Assembly (NCBI GenBank): GCA_029582155.1
Contig: CM055897.1
Location: forward strand, 5,625,001 to 5,689,000
DNA from: Panopea generosa
Taxonomy: Eukaryota; Mollusca; Bivalvia; Adapedonta; Hiatellidae
DNA length: 64,000 nucleotides
Reading direction: 5' to 3'
Below, piece by piece: positions 23,669 through 30,705 of this stretch (position 1 is its first letter; the number at the start of each line of letters is the position of its first letter). Below the pieces are notes generated by a model that was not told where the DNA came from, did no database searches, and saw only the letters and a list, made by a program, of their open reading frames with translations. The position numbers and the translations under genes are program-made.

Positions 23669-24427
23669 CTATAAAAAATGTAGATATAATACAAACAGCA
23701 GTTCCTGGAAAGCTACGTGCAAACAGATCGGCACGGCCGCCATCCAGAAGGCAGATCATAGTCAGCGTGGTAGAAATAATACACCATCGCTAAACACCAT
23801 ACATCAACAACCACACTAACAATACCTGACTGAAGCTATAATACAAACAGAATATCCCGGAAAGCCACGTGCAAACAGATAGGAACGGCCGCCATACAGA
23901 AGGCAGATCATGGTCAGCGTTGTAGAAATCATTCACCATCGCTAAACACCATACAACAACATCATACAAAAACAACAACAACAACAACAACAACAACTAT
24001 AAAAAAATGTAGATATAATACAAACAGCAGTTCCTGGAAAGCAACGTGTAAACAGATCACTAGTTTATAAACGGCACGACCGCTTTACGGAAGTTAAAGT
24101 GGTACTAATAATAATTGCCGTTGTTTGTGAAAGTTACATGTAACTATATTATTAAATATAAGGTTTAACTTTCGATTATATTGAGATCATCGTACAAAGT
24201 TCATCAATGAAAAACTCTGAAATATATTTTGATCGCATTAACGAAATTAATATTTCTAGATTATCTTCAATGTTACAACAAAAACTGGGTTTACTTTCAG
24301 AAAAACAAATCCGACTGAGTGTAAAGAGGCAGCAGCAGATCTGACTGAGTGTAAGGAGGCAGCAGCAAATCTGACTGAGTGTAAAGAGGCAACAACACTT
24401 GTAGCCGCTGAATCAACAGTCATTTGA
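2676..24427 (+). CDS. SLC22-family transporter gene A (multi-exon, exon 1 outside window)
   Basis: This is a multi-exon gene for a plasma-membrane organic ion transporter of the SLC22 group of the major facilitator superfamily. Coding exons are 2676-2916, 3114-3217, 14144-14298, 16137-16305, 17372-17587, 18895-19121, 20649-20830, 21497-21648 and a terminal exon at 24301-24427 (alternative: 28794-28890). All junctions are GT-AG and all phases agree. With a B-type exon 1 the product would be 571 residues, normal for the family (~550). Family signatures, numbered on that product: HRC at the start of a large extracellular loop (~48), GDKLGRKK between TM2 and TM3 (~160-167), EIVGP (~217-221), VPESPRWL (~273-280), DRFGRR (~387-392), Y-x-AELLPTVVRN (~445-456) and LPETLG (~510-515). 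The loop has potential N-glycosylation sites (NRS, NGT, NAS). The substrate (cation, anion or carnitine) cannot be read from sequence. No stop or frameshift is seen, so the gene looks intact. Confidence 0.88.
3114..3217 (+). CDS. Gene A exon 3 (TM2 and start of MFS loop motif)
   Basis: The acceptor is tttcag/TCAAAC and the donor GACAA/GTAAGT. The exon encodes NFVCDDS, then the hydrophobic TM2 (LVFLGVFVGAIVFG), and ends in MTGDK, the start of the MFS signature completed by exon 4. It is separated from exon 2 by a short 197-base intron. The copy in gene B is identical at protein level. Confidence 0.88.
4693..5015 (-). repeat. Split direct repeat B2 of Ngaro-like element
   Basis: This block matches 5837-6178 (B1) with a few substitutions and small indels, from TTATATTTGTTCTC to the 'gtaaaaccaccaacaaaaa' stretch. 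It forms the 3' end of the element (minus strand), directly next to the interrupted mariner codon. Confidence 0.75.
5016..5411. other. Unassigned spacer between repeats B2 and A2
   Basis: About 400 AT-rich bases lie between the two 3' repeats of the retrotransposon. There is no convincing coding frame. The counterpart in copy B is ~48476-48875. Confidence 0.5.
5412..5836 (-). repeat. Split direct repeat A2 of Ngaro-like element
   Basis: This block matches 12546-12997 (A1), from 'aagttaacaaatc' to 'actgttttat'. A1 carries an additional ~25 bases near 12670. It abuts B1 at about 5837. Confidence 0.78.
5837..6178 (-). repeat. Split direct repeat B1 of Ngaro-like element
   Basis: This block is a direct repeat of 4693-5015 and adjoins A2 without a gap, forming the B1-A2 junction expected to mirror the joined ends of a circular intermediate. 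Confidence 0.75.
6780..7215. repeat. ~113-bp tandem repeat, about four units
   Basis: Units contain 'cataatactgtaggaaatag' and 'cacaccccaatgtgaccc', starting near 6905, 7019 and 7131 (spacing 112-114). It lies inside the retrotransposon, 3' of the recombinase remnant. Copy B holds the same array (50230-50695). The intervening 6179-6779 is AT-rich without a recognisable gene. Confidence 0.8.
7260..7475 (-). pseudogene. Tyrosine recombinase C-terminal remnant (Ngaro-like)
   Basis: The minus-strand frame reads PHSFRIGACTNAII and, after an in-frame stop, QMGRWRSFAFRRYVW. This is the C-terminal pattern of DIRS/Ngaro tyrosine recombinases (His-x-x-Arg box, GRW-S-x-A-F, catalytic Tyr, here near 7284-7286). 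The N-terminal catalytic part is missing: it lies directly after the RNase H end, so most of the recombinase has been deleted. It identifies the element as a tyrosine-recombinase type rather than an LTR retrotransposon. Confidence 0.65.
7527..8005 (-). pseudogene. RNase H domain of Ngaro-like element
   Basis: The minus-strand frame 8005-7760 shows HMDAAS (first Asp block) and NILELYTIVLAV (Glu block). The frame 7730-7527 continues with AKHIPSSKNVICDKLSRLQ, the family's A-x-HIPG-x-x-N-x-x-AD-x-LSR end. The two parts are in different frames, so it is broken. Confidence 0.72.
8055..9160 (-). pseudogene. Reverse transcriptase of Ngaro/DIRS-like element
   Basis: The minus-strand blocks appear in order. 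TPVDPGALDCHLEGYG and GFSEGFPLG fall at 9159-8965. Then come LRRIKGPHVTPP, FEVVPKK, FRIIHDLSF, AKADIEDAFCIIPI, YYFDRVLPMGASSS and WIL (8931-8452). The palm motif IVDDFIFVG is in another frame near 8445, and QSLLGHLNFACNVV plus LRRLYDLT fall at 8252-8055. A run of five T at 8488-8492 (four in copy B) shifts the frame just before the DD motif. The domain order is RT-RNase H with the DIRS-type sequence style. It is inactive as it stands. Confidence 0.78.
9230..10185 (-). pseudogene. gag-like ORF of Ngaro/DIRS-like element
   Basis: The frame 10185-9742 opens with MSDVSQSNPQSSRLASVIAD and is Ser/Thr/Gln rich. Downstream, near 9300-9230, a different frame shows a Cys/His knuckle, CYKQQCTVAHKCAICDSPH, as in DIRS-group gag. 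Position upstream of RT on the same strand supports gag. Frames in between are broken. Confidence 0.6.
10270..11400. repeat. Degenerate ~21-bp minisatellite ('cagcacaaaataaaacatgt')
   Basis: Dozens of short units of the form (A)TCAGCACAAAAT-AAACATGTGCGT repeat head to tail, most regular between 10900 and 11400 and decayed toward 10270. The array sits between the gag and hydrolase ORFs of the retrotransposon and is present in copy B (53765-54860) with unit-level differences. It has no unique spacers, so it is not CRISPR-like. Confidence 0.85.
11810..12413 (-). pseudogene. SGNH/GDSL-type hydrolase ORF carried by the retrotransposon
   Basis: Starting at the ATG at 12413 the minus strand reads MAVCSS then NVLFLGHSFTRRL (block I, Gly-x-Ser with His for Asp), HGTGGSTVCWPS (block II-like) and, after a nonsense codon at 12219-12221, LDIASNDI (block III-like Asn-Asp). 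The C-terminal part in another frame gives DPDGVHIHRDRG (the Asp-x-x-His block) before the stop at 11810. These are the four conserved blocks of SGNH esterases. The ORF is upstream of gag on the same strand. From memory, SGNH hydrolase ORFs occur in some Ngaro elements. Broken by the stop and one frame change. Confidence 0.62.
12546..12997 (-). repeat. Split direct repeat A1 of Ngaro-like element
   Basis: This block is the 5' end of the element on the minus strand and a direct repeat of 5412-5836. It ends at 'actgttttatt', after which the mariner reading frame resumes with AAG GAA GAA. Confidence 0.78.
13658..13868 (+). repeat. Internal tandem duplication in mariner relic
   Basis: Two adjacent ~100-bp blocks both carry 'ctgcagcac/ttacagcac', 'gagtccctt' and 'cgtcgctacaactccagaag'. 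The segment coding for the SPLDLFLFP-KKMLA region of mariner is thus doubled, with the first block missing the FLFP codons. The same structure is in copy B (56730-56945), so it predates the gene duplication. Confidence 0.7.
14144..14298 (+). CDS. Gene A exon 4 (TM3-TM4 region)
   Basis: The acceptor is ttatag/ATTAGG. It completes GDK-LGRKKAMY and TM3 (IGFICLIVSSICV), then FYSFAFLLFMAGGSAHG and TLLCIIVI. I place the donor at ATAA/GTATGT (14299). A closer GT (14272) would give a shorter exon in the same phase, but the longer exon restores the family spacing of ~16 residues between the Gly-rich TM4 start and the EIVGP motif. It also needs no intact GT at the nearer site, which is mutated in gene B. 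Confidence 0.8.
14299..16136 (+). other. Intron 4 of gene A
   Basis: AT-rich sequence with a short tandem repeat block at ~15045-15245 and otherwise no recognisable gene. Copy B is 57374-59430, with a ~180-base insertion at 57704-57883 and a further ~40 bases near 57900. Confidence 0.75.
15045..15245. repeat. ~60-bp tandem repeat, about 3.5 units
   Basis: Units begin 'tttcatggtagatttatcaa' and end 'ccatctaacag', starting near 15051, 15119, 15178 and 15236. Equivalent block in gene B: 58345-58535. Confidence 0.8.
16137..16305 (+). CDS. Gene A exon 5 (EIVGP motif, TM5-TM6)
   Basis: The acceptor is tcctag/GTTTGG and the donor TGGTG/GTAAGA. It reads LEIVGPSNRVWTGML (the SLC22 E-x-VGP-x-x-R element), then TM5 (IFFAIGMCYLGLLAFLI) and TM6 (WICLAASLPCVVYASYW). 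Protein sequence is unchanged in gene B. Confidence 0.87.
16475..16985. repeat. Degenerate ~23-bp tandem repeat in intron 5
   Basis: Short units such as 'acgtctttgggg-ccttaaacc' and 'gtcattggaaacttcaccc' repeat in register at ~22-24 bases, with a larger ~130-base period visible between 16700 and 16950. The same array in gene B is at 59770-60275 with almost the same unit order. Confidence 0.78.
17372..17587 (+). CDS. Gene A exon 6 (VPESPRWL signature, central cytoplasmic loop)
   Basis: The acceptor is cattag/GTGTGT and the donor AACTG/GTATGT. It starts WCVPESPRWLLSKGK, the most diagnostic SLC22 motif (after TM6), continues through the charged cytoplasmic loop (VKRLNGFIRKAAEVNK) and ends in LWHLIKSPVLLTRTLILCFNW entering TM7. 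Gene B has Phe for Cys before VPESPRWL and Ala for Glu in the loop. Confidence 0.9.
17588..18894 (+). other. Intron 6 of gene A
   Basis: AT-rich, with the telomere-like palindrome at 18010-18044. The reverse-strand frame 18480-18725 has no family features. No gene recognised. Confidence 0.7.
18010..18044. repeat. Telomere-like inverted repeat
   Basis: TTAGGGTCAGGGT is followed by AGGACCT and then AACCCCAACCCTAA, making an imperfect hairpin built from TTAGGG-like and CCCTAA-like halves. It is kept in gene B at 61304-61338. Confidence 0.7.
18895..19121 (+). CDS. Gene A exon 7 (TM7-TM8, DRFGRR motif)
   Basis: The acceptor is ttttag/GATGGT and the donor CACTG/GTAAGA. It encodes TM7 (MVICMTYYGITMNAGNMAGN), TM8 (FLLMGVAEIPGLLIGLVSV), the second MFS loop motif DRFGRRW and TM9 (SMIVGGLVCLATVPTVFL). 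Tyr-Tyr-Gly followed by Asn-x-x-Asn is typical of SLC22 TM7. Gene B differs by Leu-Phe and Val-Gly. Confidence 0.9.
19243..19710. repeat. 75-bp minisatellite, six units (one unit in gene B)
   Basis: Six head-to-tail units contain 'ggatttacagcactgcgtgc' and 'aacagtgaaacatcg', starting at 19281 and every 75 bases to 19656, ending with 'gtgaaaagaaaatat'. Gene B has a single unit at ~62545-62625 with the same flanks. Because 75 is a multiple of three, several long frames open on both strands; these are artefacts. Confidence 0.93.
20275..20492 (+). mobile_element. tRNA-derived SINE, present in A and absent in B
   Basis: It begins with a tRNA-like head: box A TGGTCTAGTGGTAGAGC and box B GGTCGTTTGTTCGATCCC. 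A body with GTGTCCTTGAGCAAGACAC follows (resembling conserved central segments of invertebrate SINEs), and it ends in an A-rich tail. It is flanked by 8-bp direct repeats ATTCAAGC at 20267-20274 and 20493-20500. Gene B has one uninterrupted ATTCAAGC at 63180-63187. It lies in intron 7, ~155 bases before exon 8. Confidence 0.88.
20649..20830 (+). CDS. Gene A exon 8 (TM10-TM11, AELLPTVVRN)
   Basis: The acceptor is gtgcag/ATTTGC and the donor AATCG/GTGAGC. It encodes TM10 (TALVFIGKLASAMAFGIVYLY), the strongly conserved TAELLPTVVRNAAMG, and SARIGGMLAPYIAKS in TM11. Gene B has Thr for Ala in LASAMA. Confidence 0.9.
20831..21496 (+). other. Intron 8 of gene A
   Basis: A 666-base AT-rich intron with no recognisable element. 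The match with gene B runs to the end of the window (64000 corresponds to about 21302). Confidence 0.75.
21497..21648 (+). CDS. Gene A exon 9 (TM12, LPETLG)
   Basis: The acceptor is ttttag/GGAGAG and the donor GGAAG/GTAAGT. It encodes GELIGGKIGQVEPLVVFG, TM12 (ALSIIAGLLLLLL), the conserved PETLGQQLPDSIEEGE and the first two bases of an Arg codon. Both candidate terminal exons begin with the A that completes it. Gene B's counterpart lies outside the window. Confidence 0.88.
22258..22425. repeat. (CACTAT/CATCA)n simple repeat
   Basis: An irregular CA/CT/CAT-rich run of units such as 'cactatcactatcacctcat'. The overlapping frame is low complexity and not coding. A short (CA)n tract follows at 22512-22562. 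Confidence 0.85.
22840..24060. repeat. 152-bp satellite with (AAC)n linkers, array 1
   Basis: Units contain 'cagtagatcccggaa', 'cgtgcaaacagatcggcac', 'gccgccatacagaaggcag' and 'catacatcaacaacca'. Unit starts at 22901, 23053, 23205, 23357 and 23509 are exactly 152 apart, and later units (~23690, ~23850, ~24022) are separated by (AAC)n microsatellites (23630-23668, 23968-23997). Satellite cores joined to a microsatellite are typical of bivalve 'pearl'/Helentron-like non-autonomous elements. No transposon termini identified. Confidence 0.82.
24301..24427 (+). CDS. Gene A terminal exon, version 1 (three tail repeats)
   Basis: The acceptor ctttcag is followed by the A that completes the exon 9 Arg codon and 41 codons to TGA at 24425. 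The cytoplasmic tail contains three copies of a 10-residue repeat, LTECKEAAAN-like (NPTECKEAAA, DLTECKEAAA, NLTECKEATT), then LVAAESTVI. The last residues, Thr-Val-Ile, could serve as a C-terminal PDZ-type ligand (inference). An ATTAAA lies at 24449-24454. Confidence 0.75.
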
Positions 24428-25622
24428 TTTCTTTAGATTTTTGAACAAATTAAAAATACAAAACATTGATGCATAATTTCCATTGTTGATGCCTACCTTT
24501 CCACATATACAACTTAGTCATAGTTACACTGAAAACTGAAAAAGGTTATTTTAAAAATGTTAAATTGATCATAGATCAATTATATCCACAATTCGTACAA
24601 AGACATCCTGTTCAAAGTACCTTAGTAATGACTTTTTTCAGAAATCGTATCAGGAATTGCATTTTTGCAGGTTATCACCTTTAAACATGCAAGCAGCGTA
24701 CAAGGAAATCTGCAATTTGATAAGGCCATTGTACCCTAGACAGGATTTTATCCACTTGCGATATAAGGGACACTGAAATCACCAATTTTACAAGAGCAAT
24801 GCACACCAGGCATGATAGTTTCCATCAAATATATGGAATCCTATTTTCCCCACCGGCAATGTTAAAGGAAAATATCCACAAATGTACCTATCCGTCGGTA
24901 ATGTAGCGACACATATTGATACCCGTATAAGCACTCGAGACAAAATATCATAAAGTTTTGTTACGCTTTATATATATATTAACCTGAGCATATCTACTTT
25001 ACAATATACACACGTACATTCTGGCGTTATTGTAAGACGGTAGTCAGGGGTACGTATCTATACTGAACGGAACAGCTTACCTGCCACTTTTGTATTTCCA
25101 ATATTGTCGTCAAAATATATTTTAGCGTTATTGAAATGTGTATATGAGATTAACATACACTATGTATTGACTTTAACATAGTCTAAATATTTTTTTTTTG
25201 TTATCCAAGTCGAAATTTCAAGGAAATTGCTTTGATACTTTTTGAGAAGACAGAGGTTGAAGCACGCGTAGACAAGGTTTAAATTCCCCTGCGGCATTTG
25301 TTGTTACTGACATCTTCCCCAGGTATATATTATACTAATTATGGTCATAAGTACTTATATTAATTACGTTCATGCTGATTTGGTGGCTGTGTCCTTTAAA
25401 TGATATGCATCATGTTAGTTTACATATTTTCTTTTTTTCTTTATTATTTAATGCAATTGGTGGCATATGTTTTTATACAAACAAGTAGGATGCAAAGACC
25501 CCTAATCCAAAGAGTGTAGTTCTCAGTAAAACTGTTAATTTCTTTTTTTTTCCCGCCGAAGGATGTAGTCAGTATTTATTCAAAATGTCGTGTTGCTCTT
25601 CGTAAATAGATGAACAGCAATG

Positions 25623-25624
<2 letters not shown>

Positions 25625-25706
<82 letters not shown>
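25625..25706. repeat. (TA)n microsatellite
   Basis: About 80 bases of uninterrupted TA dinucleotides. The corresponding position of the second segmental copy (~31370) lacks it. Confidence 0.95.
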
Positions 25707-25708
<2 letters not shown>

Positions 25709-26130
25709 TTTTTAAAACCACTCCTTACACACAAATAGATATATACACATATGCAGATATTAATATATTATATATAAAATTACTCGTTTGTGATAAAATA
25801 TCAGAATTGCCGTTGCTGTTTAAACCAAGGCTGTTCATTTATTTGAACGATGGATATATAATTTGAATTTAAATGATTACAATCGCCATACTGATTGGAC
25901 GTTTAACAAGTATACGTACTACTGATCACAGTATGAAACAAAGCTGTCTGACGTGGTCAGTCAACGGAAGAAGCAAAAGTGACCTTTTAAGACAGGTTGT
26001 AGCTTAATGCAGATTAATTTGTTCTGAAAGTATATCAATGGGAAATAGCAAATATTGCTGCTTGAGATAAGTGACTGCTTAATAGAGGTGTCCGCTTACA
26101 CAGGTTTGGCTGTATGTAATAATGATGGTT

Positions 26131-27221
26131 ATGGTGTACGCTGGGTCGAATCAATATACGCTGCTATCGTTTTAGTATCGAATTCGTGATACTGCAATTC
26201 CCTTATAATTTGTGATTTTACCATTATTTTAAAATAAGTAAACTTTGCAGTGGAAATCAACTCTACTTTAACACACCTTTTCTGCAACACATTATAAAAG
26301 TAATGATATCATAAAAGAGATGAGAATGGCCTACCCCATATAGCTATTAATTTAGACAGTGTCGGTTCTTCTACGAAACCAATTATCTGAAATGTTATAT
26401 TTTTAGCGATGCTGCTCTTTATTTTTTCTTTTGATAACTTCATATGAAATATTTATGTGACGTAAAAAATACGTAAAGAGCCTGAATAATAACAACATAT
26501 CTATTGTCTTCAATAGAATGTTAATTTATTGCTCTGTATTGCGAAGAAATCATCTATGTGCTATATAACGGTTTATACTTCTGTATTCTTTTTCAATTCC
26601 TGAAAAGGTTACATAGTAGTTGTTACACCTGTATTTATAGTCCATTATGACTTAATTACAGCCTGGTGTCAACTGCTCAGAAGTGCTTGTAAGGTAATGC
26701 GTCATATATTGTGTTAATGTATTCCACATTCACCTGCAGACCCAACCATAAGGTAGTCAATCTGTTTAGATACACCAAAAAAGTTTTTGTAATTTTTTGT
26801 AATATTTTGATGATTTGACATTCAACCAATTCGTCGATAGTTTAACTCCATCCATTTTTCGTCAATGTTGGAATTGTTTGATATCCTGTATTACTTTCCC
26901 CGACGTGTCTGCGATAATTTTGATAGGTATTTTGATAAAGTGAACCTAAACTCAATGTAAAGGATATTGAACCAGATATCTTAATATCATGAAAAACAAT
27001 TATACAATTCCTTTTACTCATATGTTGTGCAAGGTTTAGAAATACAACTGATTGCACAAACAGTTTCTTATTTTAGGATAAATGTTTTAATTAGTATTAC
27101 TCTGCTAATTTATGCCCGGGTGCTGGTGGTCGGGGACACTGCCTTTATCTTAGTTAGAACATATGACTCTATTTTCTGGACAAATAATGTAGAGTTTTGA
27201 CCCCTTGTTCAATCCTTAATA
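26131..27221. other. Unassigned sequence between the two local duplicates
   Basis: AT-rich, no repeat array, no coding frame of note. A 71-codon minus-strand frame at 26842-27057 has no family features. Confidence 0.5.
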
Positions 27222-27507
27222 AAAACTGTTAATAGTTTTAAAGTCACAGATTCACACAATACTATTTTTAATATATTTCTATCACAATAAACTATAGCAC
27301 ACACTCTCCTTGCTAAATTAATATCTTATTTATATTAGTTTATGGAACGTTCAGGTAGAATCTACAAACGTCTAAAACAATGTTGAATAATTACATAAAT
27401 AACTTACAGGAATAGTTAAATGAACTTTATTAGTTTATATGTTTATTTTTAAGTGATCATATGTGTAAATATGATCTTATCACACATTATAACACTATTA
27501 CAAAGGA

Positions 27508-27686
27508 CACAAATGTAGGCACGAATAGACTGGCAATATTAACAGACTTCAGCAGACGGTGGATATAACACAAACAGCAGATGCCGGAAATCTACGTCAA
27601 ACAGATCGGCACGGCCGCCATACACAAGCCAGATCAAGGTCAGCGTGGTAGAAATAATACACCATCGCTCAACACCGTACATCAAT

Positions 27687-27745
<59 letters not shown>

Positions 27746-27932
27746 CCACAACTACAACAGCACTTGACTGAAGATATAAAACAAACAACAGTTTCCGGAG
27801 AGCTACGTGCAAACAGATCGACACGGCCGCCATATAGAAGGAAGATCATGGTCAGCGTGGTAAAATTAATACACCATCGCTAAACACCATATAACAACGT
27901 CATACAACAACATCATACAACAACAACATCAT

Positions 27933-27968
<36 letters not shown>

Positions 27969-28437
27969 CCTGACTGAAGATATAATACAAACAGCAGTTC
28001 CTAGAAAGCTACGTGCAAACAGATCGACACGGCCGCCATATAGAAGGCAGATCATGGTCAGCGTGGTAGAAATAATACACCATCGCTGAACATCGTACAA
28101 CAACAACAACATCAACATCACCTGACTGAAGATATATTACAAACAGCAGTTCCTAGAAAGCGACGTGCAAACAGATTGACACAGCCGCCATATAGAAGGC
28201 AGATCATGGTCAGCGTGGTAGAAATAATACACCATCACTCAACACCGTACATCAACAACAACAACAATAACAACAACAACAACAACAACAATACAAACTG
28301 TAGATATAATACAAAGAGCAGATCACTTAAAGCCACGTGTAAACAGATCGGCTCGGCCGCCGCACAGAAGGCAGATCATGGTCATCGTTGTAGACACCAT
28401 ACACCATCGCTAAACACCATACAGCAACATCATACAA

Positions 28438-28486
<49 letters not shown>

Positions 28487-28545
28487 AACAATTGTAGATA
28501 TAATACAAACAGCAGTTCCTTGAAAGCCACGTGTAAACAGATCAC
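27508..28545. repeat. 152-bp-type satellite with (AAC)n linkers, array 2
   Basis: About five units related to array 1, with anchors 'cgtgcaaacagatcgacac', 'ccgccatatagaaggcag' and 'gtggtagaaataatacacca'. They are separated by AAC runs at 27685-27745, 27903-27967, 28255-28291 and 28438-28490. Linker share is higher than in array 1. Confidence 0.82.
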
Positions 28546-28793
28546 TAGTTTATAAACGGCACTACCGCTATACAGAAGTAAAAGTGGTATCAATAATAAT
28601 TAACGTTGCTTGTTAAAGGTATGTATATGATTAAATATCAGGTTTAAGTTTCGATTATATTGTGATCTTCTTACAAAATTCATCAATGAAAAACTCTGAA
28701 ATATATTTTGATGGCATTTACGAGATTTTTGTTTCTAGTTTATCTTCATTATGGCACTCTAAATGTAACAACAAAAAATGGATTTACTTTCAG

Positions 28794-28890
28794 AAAAACA
28801 AATCTGACTGAGTGTAAAGAGGCATCAGCAAATCTGACTGAGTGTAAAGAGGCAACAACATTTGTAGCCGCTGAATCAACAGTCATTTGA
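28794..28890 (+). CDS. Gene A terminal exon, version 2 (two tail repeats)
   Basis: The acceptor is ctttcag/AAAAAC, the same phase as version 1. It encodes 31 codons: KTNLTECKEASANLTECKEA, then TTFVAAESTVI and TGA. It lacks one 10-residue repeat and has Phe for Leu compared with version 1. Splicing from exon 9 (donor 21648) would give a tail ten residues shorter. Whether one or both are used cannot be decided from sequence. A canonical AATAAA stands at 29036. Confidence 0.7.
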
Positions 28891-29035
28891 TTTATTCAGA
28901 TTTTTTAACAAATCAAAGATACAAAACATTAATGCATCATTTCCATTGATGATGCCTACCTTTCCAAATATCCAACTTAATAATAGTTACACTAAAAACT
29001 GAATAAGGTTATTTTAAAAATGTTAATGGACCATC

Positions 29036-29041
29036 AATAAA
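29036..29041 (+). terminator. Candidate polyadenylation signal AATAAA
   Basis: A canonical hexamer 146 bases after the stop of terminal exon version 2. The matching place after version 1 reads differently and lacks it. Confidence 0.4.
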
Positions 29042-29221
29042 TTAAATCCACAATCCGTACAAAGACATCCTGTTCAAAGTACCTTAGTAATGACTTTATT
29101 CAGATATCGTATCAAGAATTGCGTAATTTTGCAGGTAATAACCCTTAAACATGCAAGTAGCGTACATGTTTATCTGCAATTTTATAAAGTCAATGTACCC
29201 TAGACAGGACATTATCCACTT

Positions 29222-30705
29222 GCAGGAGCAATACTAACCAAGCGTGAGGGACACTGAAATCACCAGTTTTACAAGAGCGATGCACACCAAGCGTGATTGT
29301 ATCCACTTGCGGGATAATGGACACTGAAATCACCAATTTTACAAGAGAAATGCACACCAAGCGTGATAGTATCCAGTTGCGGGATAAGGGACACTGAAAT
29401 CACCAATTTTACAAGAGCAATGCACACCAAGCGTGACAGTATCCACTTGCGGGATAAGGGACACTGAAATCACCAATTTTACAAGAGAAAAGCACACCAA
29501 GCGTGATAGTATCCACTTGCGGGATAAGGGACACTGAAATCACCTATTTTACAAGAGCAATGCACACCAAGCGTGATAGTATCCACTTGCGGGATAAGGG
29601 GTACTGAAATCACCAATTTTAAAAGAGCAATGCACACCAAGCGTGATAGTATCCACTTGCGGGATAAGGGACACTCAAAACACCTATTTTACAAGAGCAA
29701 TGCACACCAAGCGTGATAGTATCCACTTGCGGGATAATTACACTGAAATCACGAATTTTACAAGAGCAATGCACACCAAGCGTGATAGTATCCACTTGCG
29801 GGATAAGGGACACTGAAATCACCAATTTTACAAGAGCAATGCACACCAAGCGTGATAGTATCCACTTATGGGATAAGGGACACTTTATTCACCAATTTAA
29901 CAAGAGCAATGCAAACCAAGCGTGACAGTATCCACTTGCTGGTTAAGGGAGACTGAAATCACCAATTTTACAAGAGCGATGCACACAAAGCGTGATAGTA
30001 TCCACTTGCGTGATAAGGGACACTATAATCACCAATTTTACAAGAGCAATGCACACCAAGCGTGATAGTATCCACTTGCGGGATAAAGTACACTGAAATC
30101 ACCAATTTTACAAGAGCAATGCACACCAAGCGTGATAGTATCCATTTGCGGGAAAAGGGACACTGAAATCACCAATTTTACAAGAGCGATGCACACCAAG
30201 CGTGATAGTAACCAGTTGCGGGATAAGGGACACTAAAATCACCAATTTTACAAGAGCAATGCACACCAAGCGTGATAATATCCACTTGCGGGATAAGGGA
30301 CACTGAAATCACCTTTTTTACAAGAGCAATGCACACCTAGCGTGATAGTATCCACTTGCTGGATAAGAGACACTCAAAACACCAATTTACAAGAGCGATG
30401 CACACCAAGCGTGATAGTATCCACTTGCGGGATAAGGGACACTGAAATCATCTATTTTACAAGACCAATGCACACCAAGCGTGATAGTATCCACTTGCGG
30501 GATAAGGGACACTTTAATCACCAATTTAACAAGAGCGATGCACACCAAGCGTGATAGTATCCACTTGCGGGATAAGGGACACTGAAATCACCAATTTTAC
30601 AAGAGCAATGCACACCAAGCGTGATAGTATCCACTTGCGGGATAAGGGACACTATAATCACCAATTTTACAAGAGCAATGAACACCAAGCGTGATAGTAT
30701 ACCTG
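29222..30705. repeat. 70-bp satellite, about 21 units
   Basis: Head-to-tail units of 'caccaattttacaagagcaa', 'tgcacaccaagcgtgatagt', 'atccacttgcgggataaggg' and 'acactgaaat' (70 bases), with occasional 1-2 base indels. The matching place in the first local duplicate (24755-24830) has about one unit. Short frames on both strands across it are artefacts. Confidence 0.93.

Larger units (their letters stand above)
21975..26130 (+). repeat. Local segmental duplication, copy 1
   Basis: The segment from 'gttaataattttaaagtcac' through a satellite array, a terminal exon, its downstream sequence and the 'cctgagcatatcta' and 'cacaggttt-ctgtatgtaat' blocks recurs in the same order at 27222-31815. Copies differ by substitutions and by array lengths. 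This lies at the 3' end of gene A. Confidence 0.75.

Noticed and set aside
23465-23819. Asn-rich and Leu-rich frames in the AAC-linked satellite arrays
   Set aside because: Produced by AAC/GTT repeats and satellite units; not conserved between units.
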